From: Nostoc sp. C052 | Lineage (GTDB): Bacteria; Cyanobacteriota; Cyanobacteriia; Cyanobacteriales; Nostocaceae | Assembly (NCBI RefSeq): GCF_013393905.1 | Contig: NZ_CP040272.1 | Location: 6,581,501-6,645,500, forward strand | Reading direction: 5' to 3' | Length of the DNA: 64,000 bases | Shown: positions 27,001 through 35,373 of the stretch, piece by piece | Numbering within the stretch: the first letter of the stretch is position 1 | How the letters are laid out: every line of letters begins with the position of its first letter | Translations under genes and position numbers: made by a program | The notes under the pieces: generated by a model | Seen by the model: the letters and a program-made list of their open reading frames with translations, nothing else | Database searches by the model: none | Told to the model about the DNA's origin: nothing

Positions 27001-29905
27001 TGATACAAAGAATCACGCCATACCAAGCGTAAGCCAGTGTGGATACAGACGCATTGCCTTGTTGAATCGATAAGCAAACCTGTTTACACACTATCATTGG
27101 CAACAGAGGCGGAACTGCTTGATAGACTGCTGCTGTCACTGCTGCCAGAATTCGGATGACTGCTAGGGCTTCAGGATCGGTCATTTCAGGCAATTTCAGC
27201 AATTCTTCTAACTGCTTTTGGTTCAGAAGTAACTGAGTTTCTTGTAAACTTTGATTAATCTCTGCTGGGCTAGGCTGGGTTGGAAACACAATTCCAAATA
27301 ATTCCAGAACTGTGAGGGCAATTTTAATAGCTTCGGGTTGTTTGCTCTGCGCCACATAGGCCAGAATTTTTACTTCATAGACTTTAATAGTGTTTAGTAA
27401 GTGTTGAGCATTGTGCAACACATCATCTACAAGTTGCTCCATTAACTCAAAATCACCGCTCAGACAAGCAACTTCGGCAGCTAACTCATGTAAAGCTAAA
27501 GTTATTTCATAACAATGCTGCCAACTTTCTATAGTTAGCAGTTCAATGCCTTGATTTAAATACTGCATCGCGGCTACATAAGCAGTTGAAGATTTTGCCT
27601 TTTGTCCAGCCGCAAAATTGAGCATTGCTAGTTCGTAGCGCTCAGTTTGAGTAGTAATTAATCCGACTCCCTGATTCAACTGGTTAACAATTTCAAACAG
27701 TTTTTCGTCTCGCTCCTGTTCGGGTGTGGCATTAAGTAACCTTTGTCCAATTTTGAGGTGCGTCAGTTGTTTTTGGTTTTCAGAAATAAGAGAATAGGCA
27801 GCTTGTTGTACTCGATCGTGCGAAAATCTATATTTAGCTAATTGTTTATTGTTACTTTTATTTTGACTCGCTAATTTCTCATTATTTTCCCCTTGATAAA
27901 GCTTATAAAGATCGCTAATTGGTATAACCAACCCTTCTTGTAAAGCTTGCCATAAATCAGCAGATGTCTCGGTTTCGAGTTGTTCGGCAACAATAGCTAA
28001 AGTTGTCAAATCAAACTGATTGCCAATACAAGCTGCTAACTGCAAGATATTTTGAGTAGATGACGATAATTTTCGTAATTGCAAACCCATAAAGGCAACA
28101 ATATCATCTGTAATCGATTGTTCATTAATTTGGGCAATATCACACTGCCAACACCCAGATTCAAAGTTAAATTGAATGAGATTCTCGTGATGCAATGCCT
28201 TGAGAAACTGGATAGCGAAAAATGGATTACCTTGAGTTTTCTGCAATACCAATCGAGAAAGAGGTAATGCCAAGTTTTCTGTACACTTAAGTGTCTCAGC
28301 AACTAATTGATTTACTTGCTCTTGACTAAGTGGTGCTAAAGTAATTGTATTAATCGTAGCTGCTGTTTTTTGGATATCATTCAAAGTCAACATCAATGGA
28401 TGTGCTGGATTAACTTCATTATCACGATAAGCACCAATTAAGAATAGATGCTTGGTATCAGCCATTAATAACTGCATTAACATCAACGATGCCGAATCAG
28501 CCCATTGTAAATCATCTAAAAATATGACTAATGGATGTTTGTCACTAGTGAAGACTTGAGTAAATTTCTGGAATAATAAATTAAATCGATTTTGTGCTGC
28601 ACTTCCTGATAATTCTATAACGGAGGGTTGTTGACCAATAATTTTTTCTAATTCGGGGATGACTTCAATAATTACTTGTCCATTCTCACCTAGAGCCGCT
28701 AAAATCTTATTTTTAAATTGTTGAATTTTAACATTGCTTTCTGTTAATAATTGCCCCATTAAATCTCGGAATGCTTGCACAAATGCACTGAAGGGAATAT
28801 TCCGTTGATATTGGTCATATTTACCTTTAATAAAATAACCGCGTTGTTTGACAATTGGTTTATGAATTTCGTTAACGACAACTGTTTTACCAATACCCGA
28901 AAAACCGGCTACCAGCATCATTTCTGTTGCACCAAGGCTAACTCTTTCAAATGCTTGCAGTAGTGTTTCTACTTCTGTTTCTCGTCCATAAAGTTTGTCG
29001 GGGATGATGAAGCGATCGCACACATCCCTCTGGGCAATTTCAAAGCCTTTAATTATACCATCAACTTGTAGATGATGTAAACAATTTTCTAAATCAAACT
29101 TCAGTCCAAATGTACTTTGATATCTATCTTCGGCATTTTTCGCCATCAATTTCATCACGATATCTGACAAGATTTGCGGAATCTCTTCACTTTTGACTTC
29201 CCGAAGAGATGGTGGTATCTTCGCTAAATGAGAATGTACCAATTCCATCGGGTCGTTTGATTGAAACGGTAAAACTCCGGTCAGTAACTCGTAGAATGTC
29301 ACACCCAATGAATAGAAGTCAGTACGGTAGTCAATTCCGCGATTCATTCTGCCTGTTTGTTCAGGGGAAATATAACTAAGTGTTCCTTCTAACACATTGG
29401 GATTCATCAATGTTTGAGTTTCCCGTGGTAGCAAAGATGCAATACTAAAGTCAATTAATTTAACTTGTTTGGTTTCGGGATTAATTAAAATATTCGCAGG
29501 TTTGATATCTTTATGAATAATCCGCTCTCGATACAATATATCTAAGGTATTGCATAGTGCGATCGCTATCTCTAAAAACTCCATCAGAGATTCTACGCTT
29601 CCCCCCACTCCCCAATCCTTGAGAGAAATCCCCCCAAAGTCTTCCATCACCAAGGCATAGCCATTCTGATAGGGTTCCAGGCTATAAGTTTGGACGATTA
29701 GCGGTGAGTTGAGATTTTTAGCTATAGTATACTGATTGCGAAACGACAAGAGTTCACTGAAACTCGGATAAGGATTTTTCAGTAGTTTAATGACTACAGG
29801 TAATGAGTCGGTTTCTCGATACCCTCGATAAACTAGAGTTCTGGAACCATTGTAGAGTTCTTCACTTACCTTGTATCCGGGAATATTCACAAGATGACTA
29901 ACCAT
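24083..29905 (-). CDS. HstK-type Ser/Thr kinase / AAA ATPase / GAF-PAS / histidine kinase
   Basis: 1940 residues. In order: a Ser/Thr kinase domain (about 1-275; HKDIKPANI near 130, with DFS in place of DFG), a STAND/AAA-type ATPase with Walker A AGFSGIGKT near 335, a long TPR-like helical region (about 650-1330), GAF (about 1350-1510), PAS (about 1530-1650), a HisKA with VAGVAHEMNNP near 1680-1690, and HATPase_c to the end (ANAIDAL, then GTGLGLAIARQI). Nostoc and Anabaena have many such proteins (HstK family), and some affect heterocyst or stress responses. No receiver gene is adjacent, so the output is unknown. The gene stands alone between repeat-rich regions. Confidence 0.93.
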   Translation of the reverse strand: MVSHLVNIPGYKVSEELYNGSRTLVYRGYRETDSLPVVIKLLKNPYPSFSELLSFRNQYTIAKNLNSPLIVQTYSLEPYQNGYALVMEDFGGISLKDWGVGGSVESLMEFLEIAIALCNTLDILYRERIIHKDIKPANILINPETKQVKLIDFSIASLLPRETQTLMNPNVLEGTLSYISPEQTGRMNRGIDYRTDFYSLGVTFYELLTGVLPFQSNDPMELVHSHLAKIPPSLREVKSEEIPQILSDIVMKLMAKNAEDRYQSTFGLKFDLENCLHHLQVDGIIKGFEIAQRDVCDRFIIPDKLYGRETEVETLLQAFERVSLGATEMMLVAGFSGIGKTVVVNEIHKPIVKQRGYFIKGKYDQYQRNIPFSAFVQAFRDLMGQLLTESNVKIQQFKNKILAALGENGQVIIEVIPELEKIIGQQPSVIELSGSAAQNRFNLLFQKFTQVFTSDKHPLVIFLDDLQWADSASLMLMQLLMADTKHLFLIGAYRDNEVNPAHPLMLTLNDIQKTAATINTITLAPLSQEQVNQLVAETLKCTENLALPLSRLVLQKTQGNPFFAIQFLKALHHENLIQFNFESGCWQCDIAQINEQSITDDIVAFMGLQLRKLSSSTQNILQLAACIGNQFDLTTLAIVAEQLETETSADLWQALQEGLVIPISDLYKLYQGENNEKLASQNKSNNKQLAKYRFSHDRVQQAAYSLISENQKQLTHLKIGQRLLNATPEQERDEKLFEIVNQLNQGVGLITTQTERYELAMLNFAAGQKAKSSTAYVAAMQYLNQGIELLTIESWQHCYEITLALHELAAEVACLSGDFELMEQLVDDVLHNAQHLLNTIKVYEVKILAYVAQSKQPEAIKIALTVLELFGIVFPTQPSPAEINQSLQETQLLLNQKQLEELLKLPEMTDPEALAVIRILAAVTAAVYQAVPPLLPMIVCKQVCLSIQQGNASVSTLAYAWYGVILCITGEIELGNQAGELALDLLAKSRSQEFKASTINMVYPFVKPWKYPIQTSLVPLSEGYQSGLEMGALEYAAYCAYNYCSLSFFLGKELTVLEKEMAAYSQALAQLKQEVAYNYLNIFYQSTLNLGSTSVSQSYLPWQFQGVVYNEAKMLPLHQTANDLYAIGTLYVNKLILCHLFQEWDEAIVVADYAQQYLDGVAGCIMVAIFHFYDSLTQLAILPDTCEEEQERLQQRVLVNQQKLKQWTSHAPMNFQHKYYLVEAEKYRVYGQKTEAMELYDLAIQLAQKNQYLQEEALANELAAKFYLDWGREKVAQTYMQEAYYCYARWGAKAKIEDLEKRYPRLLQPILQQRQIHFNPLETIAFSSGTSSSHRASTTTNTSISNALDFTSILKAAQTISSSLELNQLITSLTSIILENSGAKKAVLILPQDDIWQVRAITFINHEKIQTILESQLLDDCHYIPVKVINYVKNTQQTVVIDNCKTDIIGLIGEYMQRTQPQSVLCTPIINQGRLVGIIYLENQLTQGVFTSDRLSVTNFLCTQAAIALENAQLYKHLQERDKFLSSIYEGVGCLIFVTDIRDNGRFEYTGWSKSCELTVGIPASEVLGKSPQEVMAPDESAAIEQKYLHCFQTGIPITYEECLTFNDDKIWFLTTLSPLKDETGKVYRVVGTTINITDRKQAEEAVIEKSQALGIVLEDLQQAQLQIVQSEKMSALGNLVAGVAHEMNNPLGFIAASLKQAKPTIADVVQHLKLYQQSLPNPSTEIIDHAEEIDLTYSLEDLPKSIDSMVMACDRLKNISTSLRTFSRADKDYKVPFNIHEGIDSTILILKHRLKANEQRPAIEVITEYGNLPKVECFPGQLNQVFMNIIANAIDALDESNTGRSFAEIKENPHQITIKTSLEDHQVEIKIADNANGMNEEVKAKIFDHLFTTKSVGKGTGLGLAIARQIIVEKHSGSIQCNSSPGQGTEFVIAIPVRQ

Positions 29906-30502
29906 ACTGCTAAATCTTTAAGACTTCCAGATTTAGTGTTCCCAGAATATATAAGGTTATTGATAAACAAGGGACAGCGAGACGCTACGCGATCACAGCA
30001 GGCAATACTTGTCGGTTAACGGGAAAAGCGGAATGGGAAAGGGGAAAGAAAAAACCTTTACCCTTTAACCTTTTCCCAAAACCAAATTCCAGTTTAAAAT
30101 CAACAAAGCGAGCAGTATTGACATGGCAGGTTATTCCAGTTGAGATAATGCCTCAATTACCCAGCGATCGCCTCTGGATATTTCTTCGCTAGTTCCTACA
30201 AACAGGTGTAGGTACGAAATATATAGGGTTTCGAGGTTTAGAACCAAAAACAAGCGATCGTTTCAGTAACGATTTTCCTTGCTTGTAGGCTCGGTTTGCC
30301 GGAGGATTGGCTCTATTTCTGATTACCTGCAATGTTCTGTAGTGACTACCATCGCATTGCAATACTTGTCGGTTAAGGGGAAAAGGGGAAGGGGAAAGGG
30401 GAAAGAAAAAATCTTTAACCTTTACCCTTTAACCTTTTCCCCAAACCTAATGCCGAGTTAAAAATGCAGAAAGCGAGCAGTATTGCATCGCATTGCTCTG
30501 TT

Positions 30503-30621
30503 CCTGGATTTCTCACAAGTGAAAAATCCAAGGGGTCTGGGAGGTGTGGGAGGATGGGGAAGAAGTCTTACCCCCACACTCCTCTTTCCCTAAAGCCTAC
30601 ACTATGCGTGAGAAATCCGGG
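30503..30621. repeat. MITE-like element, CCCG(C/G)ATTTCTCAC family, copy 2
   Basis: Ends CCTGGATTTCTCAC (30503-30516) and GTGAGAAATCCGGG (30608-30621) are flanked by TGTT on both sides (30499-30502, 30622-30625). The interior differs from copy 1 but is again an inverted purine/pyrimidine tract. Confidence 0.65.
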
Positions 30622-30682
30622 TGTTGGGAACTGATATATTACTTATTATTTTTTTATATATTTTAATTATTCAATTAACTGT

Positions 30683-30806
30683 CTACTTAATTATTTTCTT
30701 AACTGTCTTAACTGTCTTAACTGTCTACTTAATTATTTTCTTAACTGTCTTAACTGTCTTAACTGTCTACTTAATTATTTTCTTAACTGTCTTAACTATC
30801 CAGTTA
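30683..30806. repeat. 42-bp tandem repeat, about three copies
   Basis: Units begin CTACTTAATTATTTTC at 30683, 30725 and 30767. Inside each, the 9-mer TTAACTGTC recurs. On the plus strand it keeps an open frame coding an all-hydrophobic VYLIIFLTVLTVLT repeat. This is most likely a repeat rather than a gene. Confidence 0.85.
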
Positions 30807-31342
30807 ATGATAACTAAACGTCTTAAACTGTTATTGCATTTTATTGATAAAGCTGAGATTATCTTAAAGACAGATGTTTAGACCTATTTTTGGAGAATAA
30901 AGCAAAAATAATACTTGACTGAAGGTGTATGACAAACTTTCTTCGTGGGTTCTAGTTGTTGCGGGGCGTGAACCTAGTACAAGAAAGTAAAAAGGCAAAA
31001 GAAAGAATGCTTGTTTTGTAAGCTTTATGGCTATTTTAAATGAGTGGCTTATTTACGGCATACTGTACTATTCCTTCAGAAATTGATAGTCGTCAATCAG
31101 TATATATTCATTCAGAGTTCTGCATAATGAGATTTCATTAAAAAGCCACTTAGTTTATTGAATTAGGCACAGCAAAAAGTGGATTATCTTAAATAATTTC
31201 ACAACATTCTGGTAAGAGCAATCTGTGAATTTTTCGATTAAAAGGAGCAACTTCACGATATCAAAGATTAACTAAAAATATCAAAAAATTAACAAGACTT
31301 AAATCAATACAATGAGCTTAAACTGATAGGTTTAAATGGAAA

Positions 31343-33700
31343 ATGACTTCAAGTAAGCAACCTTTTGAGTTGCCGAGTTTTTATGTACCTTGGCCGGCAC
31401 GGCTGAACCCAAACCTGGAAGCGGCACGGGTACATTCTAAAGCTTGGGCTTATGAAATGGGAATTTTGGGTGGGGCAGAGGGATCAGAAGATTATGGGAT
31501 TTGGGATGAGCGCAAGTTTGATGCCCATGACTATGCACTATTGTGTTCCTATACCCATCCAGATGCCGATGAACAGATGCTCAATCTGGTAACTGACTGG
31601 TATGTTTGGGTATTTTTCTTCGACGATCACTTCCTGGAGCTTTACAAGCGTACCCAAGATATGGCGGGGGCCAAGAAGTACCTCAATGGACTACCAGCGT
31701 TTATGCCTGTGCAGCCCCAAGAAACGCCGCCAGAACCCACCAATGCCGTGGAACTGGGTTTAGTAGACCTCTGGAATCGCACCATCCCCAATGCCTCCCA
31801 AGACTGGGTAATCCGATTTTCGGAAAGTACCATCAATCTTCTCAAAGAATCTCAGTGGGAACTCGCCAATATCAGCCAGCATCGAGTTGCTAACCCCATT
31901 GAGTACATTGAGATGCGCCGTAAGGTAGGGGGAGCGCCCTGGTCAGCTAACCTAGTGGAACACGCGGTTGGGTCAGAAATTCCGGCGGCGATCGCGCCAT
32001 CTCGACCAATGCGTGTCCTCAAAGATACCTTTTCTGATGGAGTACATCTGCGAAATGACATCTTCTCCTACCAAAGAGAAGTAGAAGAAGAAGGAGAAAA
32101 TGCAAACTGTATTCTGGTTTTAGAAAAATTCCTGGATGTGAGTACCCAAGAAGCGGCCAATCTCACTAACGACTTACTCACATCTAGGGTGCAACAGTTT
32201 GAGAACACCTTTGTTACTGAACTGCCTTCTTTGTTCGAGGAATATAGTTTGACTCCTGATGAGCGTCTGAAAGTCGTCCTATATGCCAAAGGACTTCAGG
32301 ACTGGCAATCGGGGGGTCATGAGTGGCACATGCGATCGAGCCGCTACATGAACCAGACATCAGACAAATCTTCGCCAGCAAGTTGGTTTTTAGGTGGCCC
32401 CACTGGACTAGGCACATCGGCCGCCCGTCTGGGAGCCTTATACGATAGTTTGGGACTAAAACGGTTTAAAAGCTTCACCCATGTTCCCTATCAGCCTGTA
32501 GGGCCAGTCACCCTGCCACAGTTTTATATGCCCTTTTCCACCAGTTTGAATCCCCATCTAGACGACGCTCGGCGGCATTCTAAGGAATGGGCACGTCAAA
32601 TGGGGATGCTAGACAGACTACCAGGGATGCCCAGCATTTACATCTGGGATGACCATAAATTTGATGTAGCAGACGTAGCCTTATGCGGTGCTTATATTCA
32701 TCCCAATGGGTCTAGTGCTGAGTTGAATATCACAGCCTGCTGGCTGGTTTGGGGAACCTATGCTGATGACTACTTCCCGGCACTGTATGGCTATAGCCGC
32801 AACATGGCTGGGGCGAAAATCTTCAACGCTAGGTTGTCGGCCTTTATGCCCCTTGATGAGAGTCCTGTTCCCGAAGCCACTAACCCAGTCGAACAGGGTT
32901 TGGCGGATATTTGGGCGCGGACGGCTGGCCCCATGAACCCTAATGCTCGCCGTCAGTTTCGTCGGGCGATTGAAGATATGACGGAAAGCTGGTTATGGGA
33001 ACTAGCTAACCAAATCCAAAATCGCATTCCAGACCCGATAGACTATGTGGAAATGCGTCGTAAGACCTTTGGTTCCGATCTAACCATGAGCCTGTCTCGA
33101 CTTTCCCAAGGAGACGAGATCCCACCAGAGATATTCCGCACCCGAACCATGCAGAATATCGATAATTCGGCTGCTGATTTCGCCTGTCTGACAAATGATG
33201 TTTTCTCTTACCAGAAAGAAATCGAATTTGAGGGCGAGATTAATAACGGTGTGCTGGCGGTTCAGAATTTCCTGAACTGCGATATCCCCCACGCTGTGGC
33301 AATTGTTAACGACCTGATGACCTCTCGTGCCCTTCAGTTTGAACATATTGTTGCTACTGAACTCCCTGCCTTGTGTGATGATTTCGGGCTGGATACAAGT
33401 ACCCGTAAGAAACTGTACGGATATATCAAGAAACTAGAGCAGTGGATGTGTGGGGTACTCAAATGGCATAGAGCAGTAGACCGCTATAAGGAATTTGAAT
33501 TGCGGAATAACTCGACAGAAAAACGCTTACTCCAAGGCCCTACAGGGTTAGGCACTGCGGCGATCCAGATTAGACCAAGGGTCGGTCAGGAAACAACTCA
33601 AACCAATGTTCAGCCAGTGGTGCAGAACTTACTAAGTAGTCCAACAGGGTTAGGGACTTCAGCGACCAAAATCGGATCGCTATTAGGAAAGAAAGGTTAG
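31343..33700 (+). CDS. geoA: Geosmin synthase (bifunctional terpene cyclase)
   Basis: 785 residues in two homologous class I terpene cyclase halves. The N-terminal half has the metal motif DDHFLE at 94-99 and NDIFSYQRE at 238-246 and would convert farnesyl diphosphate to germacradienol/germacrene D. The C-terminal half has DDYFPAL at 475-481 and NDVFSYQKE at 618-626 and would fragment germacradienol to geosmin. The two halves are joined by a linker containing GPTGLGTSAARL (352-363), and related motifs recur at 732-743 (GPTGLGTAAIQI) and 766-777 (SPTGLGTSATKI). Length and motifs match characterised Streptomyces and Nostoc geosmin synthases rather than 2-MIB synthase. Two encapsulin-like genes follow on the same strand, the first after 73 bp. 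Confidence 0.95.
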   Translation: MTSSKQPFELPSFYVPWPARLNPNLEAARVHSKAWAYEMGILGGAEGSEDYGIWDERKFDAHDYALLCSYTHPDADEQMLNLVTDWYVWVFFFDDHFLELYKRTQDMAGAKKYLNGLPAFMPVQPQETPPEPTNAVELGLVDLWNRTIPNASQDWVIRFSESTINLLKESQWELANISQHRVANPIEYIEMRRKVGGAPWSANLVEHAVGSEIPAAIAPSRPMRVLKDTFSDGVHLRNDIFSYQREVEEEGENANCILVLEKFLDVSTQEAANLTNDLLTSRVQQFENTFVTELPSLFEEYSLTPDERLKVVLYAKGLQDWQSGGHEWHMRSSRYMNQTSDKSSPASWFLGGPTGLGTSAARLGALYDSLGLKRFKSFTHVPYQPVGPVTLPQFYMPFSTSLNPHLDDARRHSKEWARQMGMLDRLPGMPSIYIWDDHKFDVADVALCGAYIHPNGSSAELNITACWLVWGTYADDYFPALYGYSRNMAGAKIFNARLSAFMPLDESPVPEATNPVEQGLADIWARTAGPMNPNARRQFRRAIEDMTESWLWELANQIQNRIPDPIDYVEMRRKTFGSDLTMSLSRLSQGDEIPPEIFRTRTMQNIDNSAADFACLTNDVFSYQKEIEFEGEINNGVLAVQNFLNCDIPHAVAIVNDLMTSRALQFEHIVATELPALCDDFGLDTSTRKKLYGYIKKLEQWMCGVLKWHRAVDRYKEFELRNNSTEKRLLQGPTGLGTAAIQIRPRVGQETTQTNVQPVVQNLLSSPTGLGTSATKIGSLLGKKG

Positions 33701-33773
33701 TTCAACTCAATCTGAGTGCTGATTCCGGTCAATCAAATAGTTTGTCAATAAACACTATCAACGGAGATTTATC

Positions 33774-35183
33774 ATGACTAATGCAGCAAATACTTCCCTA
33801 GAAAATCAAATTGAGCAACAGCCAATAAGTTTGGGGACAGAAGCGGCGCGTAATTTGGCAACAACCACCAAAACCCAACCCCAGATGCAGGGCATTACCT
33901 CACGGTGGCTCTTAAAACTGCTGCCTTGGGTAGAAACAGTGGGTGGCAGCTATCGGGTCAACCGCCGCTTAACCTATACAGTTGGGGATGGACGGGTCAG
34001 CTTTACCAATACAGGATCTCAAATACAGGTCATTCCTCAAGAACTCGGTGAGTTACCTTTGTTTCGGGGATTTGAAGATGTTGGAGTCTTAAATGCCTTA
34101 GCCAGTCAATTTGTACAACAAGAATTTGCTGCTGGAGATGTCATCATACAGGCAGGTCAAGCGGCCGATCAAGTATTGTTGATTGCTCATGGTAAGGTCA
34201 ATAAAATTGGCCCAGGCAAGTATGACGATCAAGTTGTTTTAGCTGTATTAGCTGATGGCGACCATTTTGGTGACTACGCTTTAGTGGAATCCCAAGATAT
34301 CTGGGATGTCACCCTCACAGCCATTACTCGTTGCACCATTTTGTCTTTGCCTCAAGCAGCCTTTCAAAACCTAGTTAACCAATCTGAAGCTTTACAAGCG
34401 CAAGTGGATCGATTCAGAGAAAAATTGCGCCAACCCCAAAACCAATATGGGGAAGCCTCGATTGATATTACCTCCGGCCACCTTGCAGAGGCACTATTAC
34501 CAGGGACTTTTGCAGATTATGAAATCAATCCACGGGAATATGAGTTAAGCGTTGCTCAAACCGTTTTGCAAATCAATACGCGGGTTGCTGATCTCTACAA
34601 CGAACCCATGAATCAGACTGAGGAACAATTGCGACTCACCATCGAAGCATTACGGGAACGCCAAGAACACGAGATGGTGAACAATCGTAACTTCGGACTG
34701 TTACACAATGCCGATCTCAAACAACGCATCTTTACCCGCAGTGGCCCCCCAACTCCTGATGATCTCGATGAGTTGATCTCTATTGTTTGGAAAGAACCGA
34801 GCTTTTTCTTAGCTCATCCCCGCACTATTGCTGCTTTTGGTCGGGAATGCAACCGTCTAGGACTCTATCCCGATCCTATCCCCACGGGTAACAGTGCAAT
34901 TCCATCTTGGCGTGGTATTCCTATCTATCCTTGCAATAAGATTCCAGTTACAAAAGAGCGTACTAGCTCGATTATCTTAATGCGTGTGGGAGCAACCAAC
35001 CAGGGTGTCATTGGTCTTCATAAAACTGGCATTCCTGATGAATATCAGCCTAGTTTATCTGTGCGCTTCATGGGTATTAACGAAAAGGCTGTTATTTCCT
35101 ATCTAGTTAGTGCTTACTACTCTACAGCCATTCTTGTTCCTGACGCATTAGGCATCCTTGAAGATATAGAAATTGGTCTCTAA
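33774..35183 (+). CDS. Family 2B encapsulin-type shell protein with cNMP-binding-like insert, copy 1
   Basis: 469 residues. It is often annotated as a Crp/Fnr or cyclic-nucleotide-binding protein, but there is no helix-turn-helix. The N-terminal arm is SLGTEAARNLATTTKTQPQM, followed by an encapsulin-like segment (ITSRWLLKLLPWVETVGGSYRVNRRL), a cNMP-binding beta-roll at about 90-215 (FRGFEDVGVLNAL to LSLPQAAFQNL), and a long HK97-type C-terminal part (YELSVAQTVLQINTRVADLY to DALGILEDIEIGL). These are features of family 2B encapsulin nanocompartments, whose known cargo genes include terpene cyclases. It likely forms a protein shell around geosmin synthase. The phosphate-binding cassette reads FGDYALVESQDIWDVTL and lacks the usual Arg. 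Ribosome binding site GGAG precedes the ATG. Confidence 0.88.
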   Translation: MTNAANTSLENQIEQQPISLGTEAARNLATTTKTQPQMQGITSRWLLKLLPWVETVGGSYRVNRRLTYTVGDGRVSFTNTGSQIQVIPQELGELPLFRGFEDVGVLNALASQFVQQEFAAGDVIIQAGQAADQVLLIAHGKVNKIGPGKYDDQVVLAVLADGDHFGDYALVESQDIWDVTLTAITRCTILSLPQAAFQNLVNQSEALQAQVDRFREKLRQPQNQYGEASIDITSGHLAEALLPGTFADYEINPREYELSVAQTVLQINTRVADLYNEPMNQTEEQLRLTIEALRERQEHEMVNNRNFGLLHNADLKQRIFTRSGPPTPDDLDELISIVWKEPSFFLAHPRTIAAFGRECNRLGLYPDPIPTGNSAIPSWRGIPIYPCNKIPVTKERTSSIILMRVGATNQGVIGLHKTGIPDEYQPSLSVRFMGINEKAVISYLVSAYYSTAILVPDALGILEDIEIGL

Positions 35184-35373
35184 GTAGCCATCATGAACTG
35201 CTTACACCAGAACAGATGAAAGAGGAACTGGGGACTAGTATTTTATACTTAGAACTCAGCACTCTCAAGTCAGTCGGACATCCTCTTTAAAGTAGAGGCA
35301 AACAGCTGTTTGCCTCTAACTCCTGATGCTCTCTTTTAGGAATGTAAATTTAGTTGCATGAAACTTTAACTTT

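Larger units (their letters stand above)
29906..31342. repeat. 1.4-kb repeat-rich intergenic region upstream of geosmin synthase
   Basis: Holds two G/C-rich inverted tracts beginning TTGTCGGTTAA(C/G)GGGAAA (about 30009-30084 and 30367-30444), a MITE-like copy (30503-30621), a 42-bp tandem repeat (30683-30806), and about 450 bp of AT-rich unique DNA directly before the geosmin synthase gene that must hold its promoter. No convincing gene is present. Confidence 0.65.

Noticed and set aside
31343..33700. 2-methylisoborneol synthase
   Set aside because: The protein has two full cyclase halves with DDHFLE and DDYFP motifs, and no methyltransferase gene is adjacent. This is the geosmin synthase pattern.
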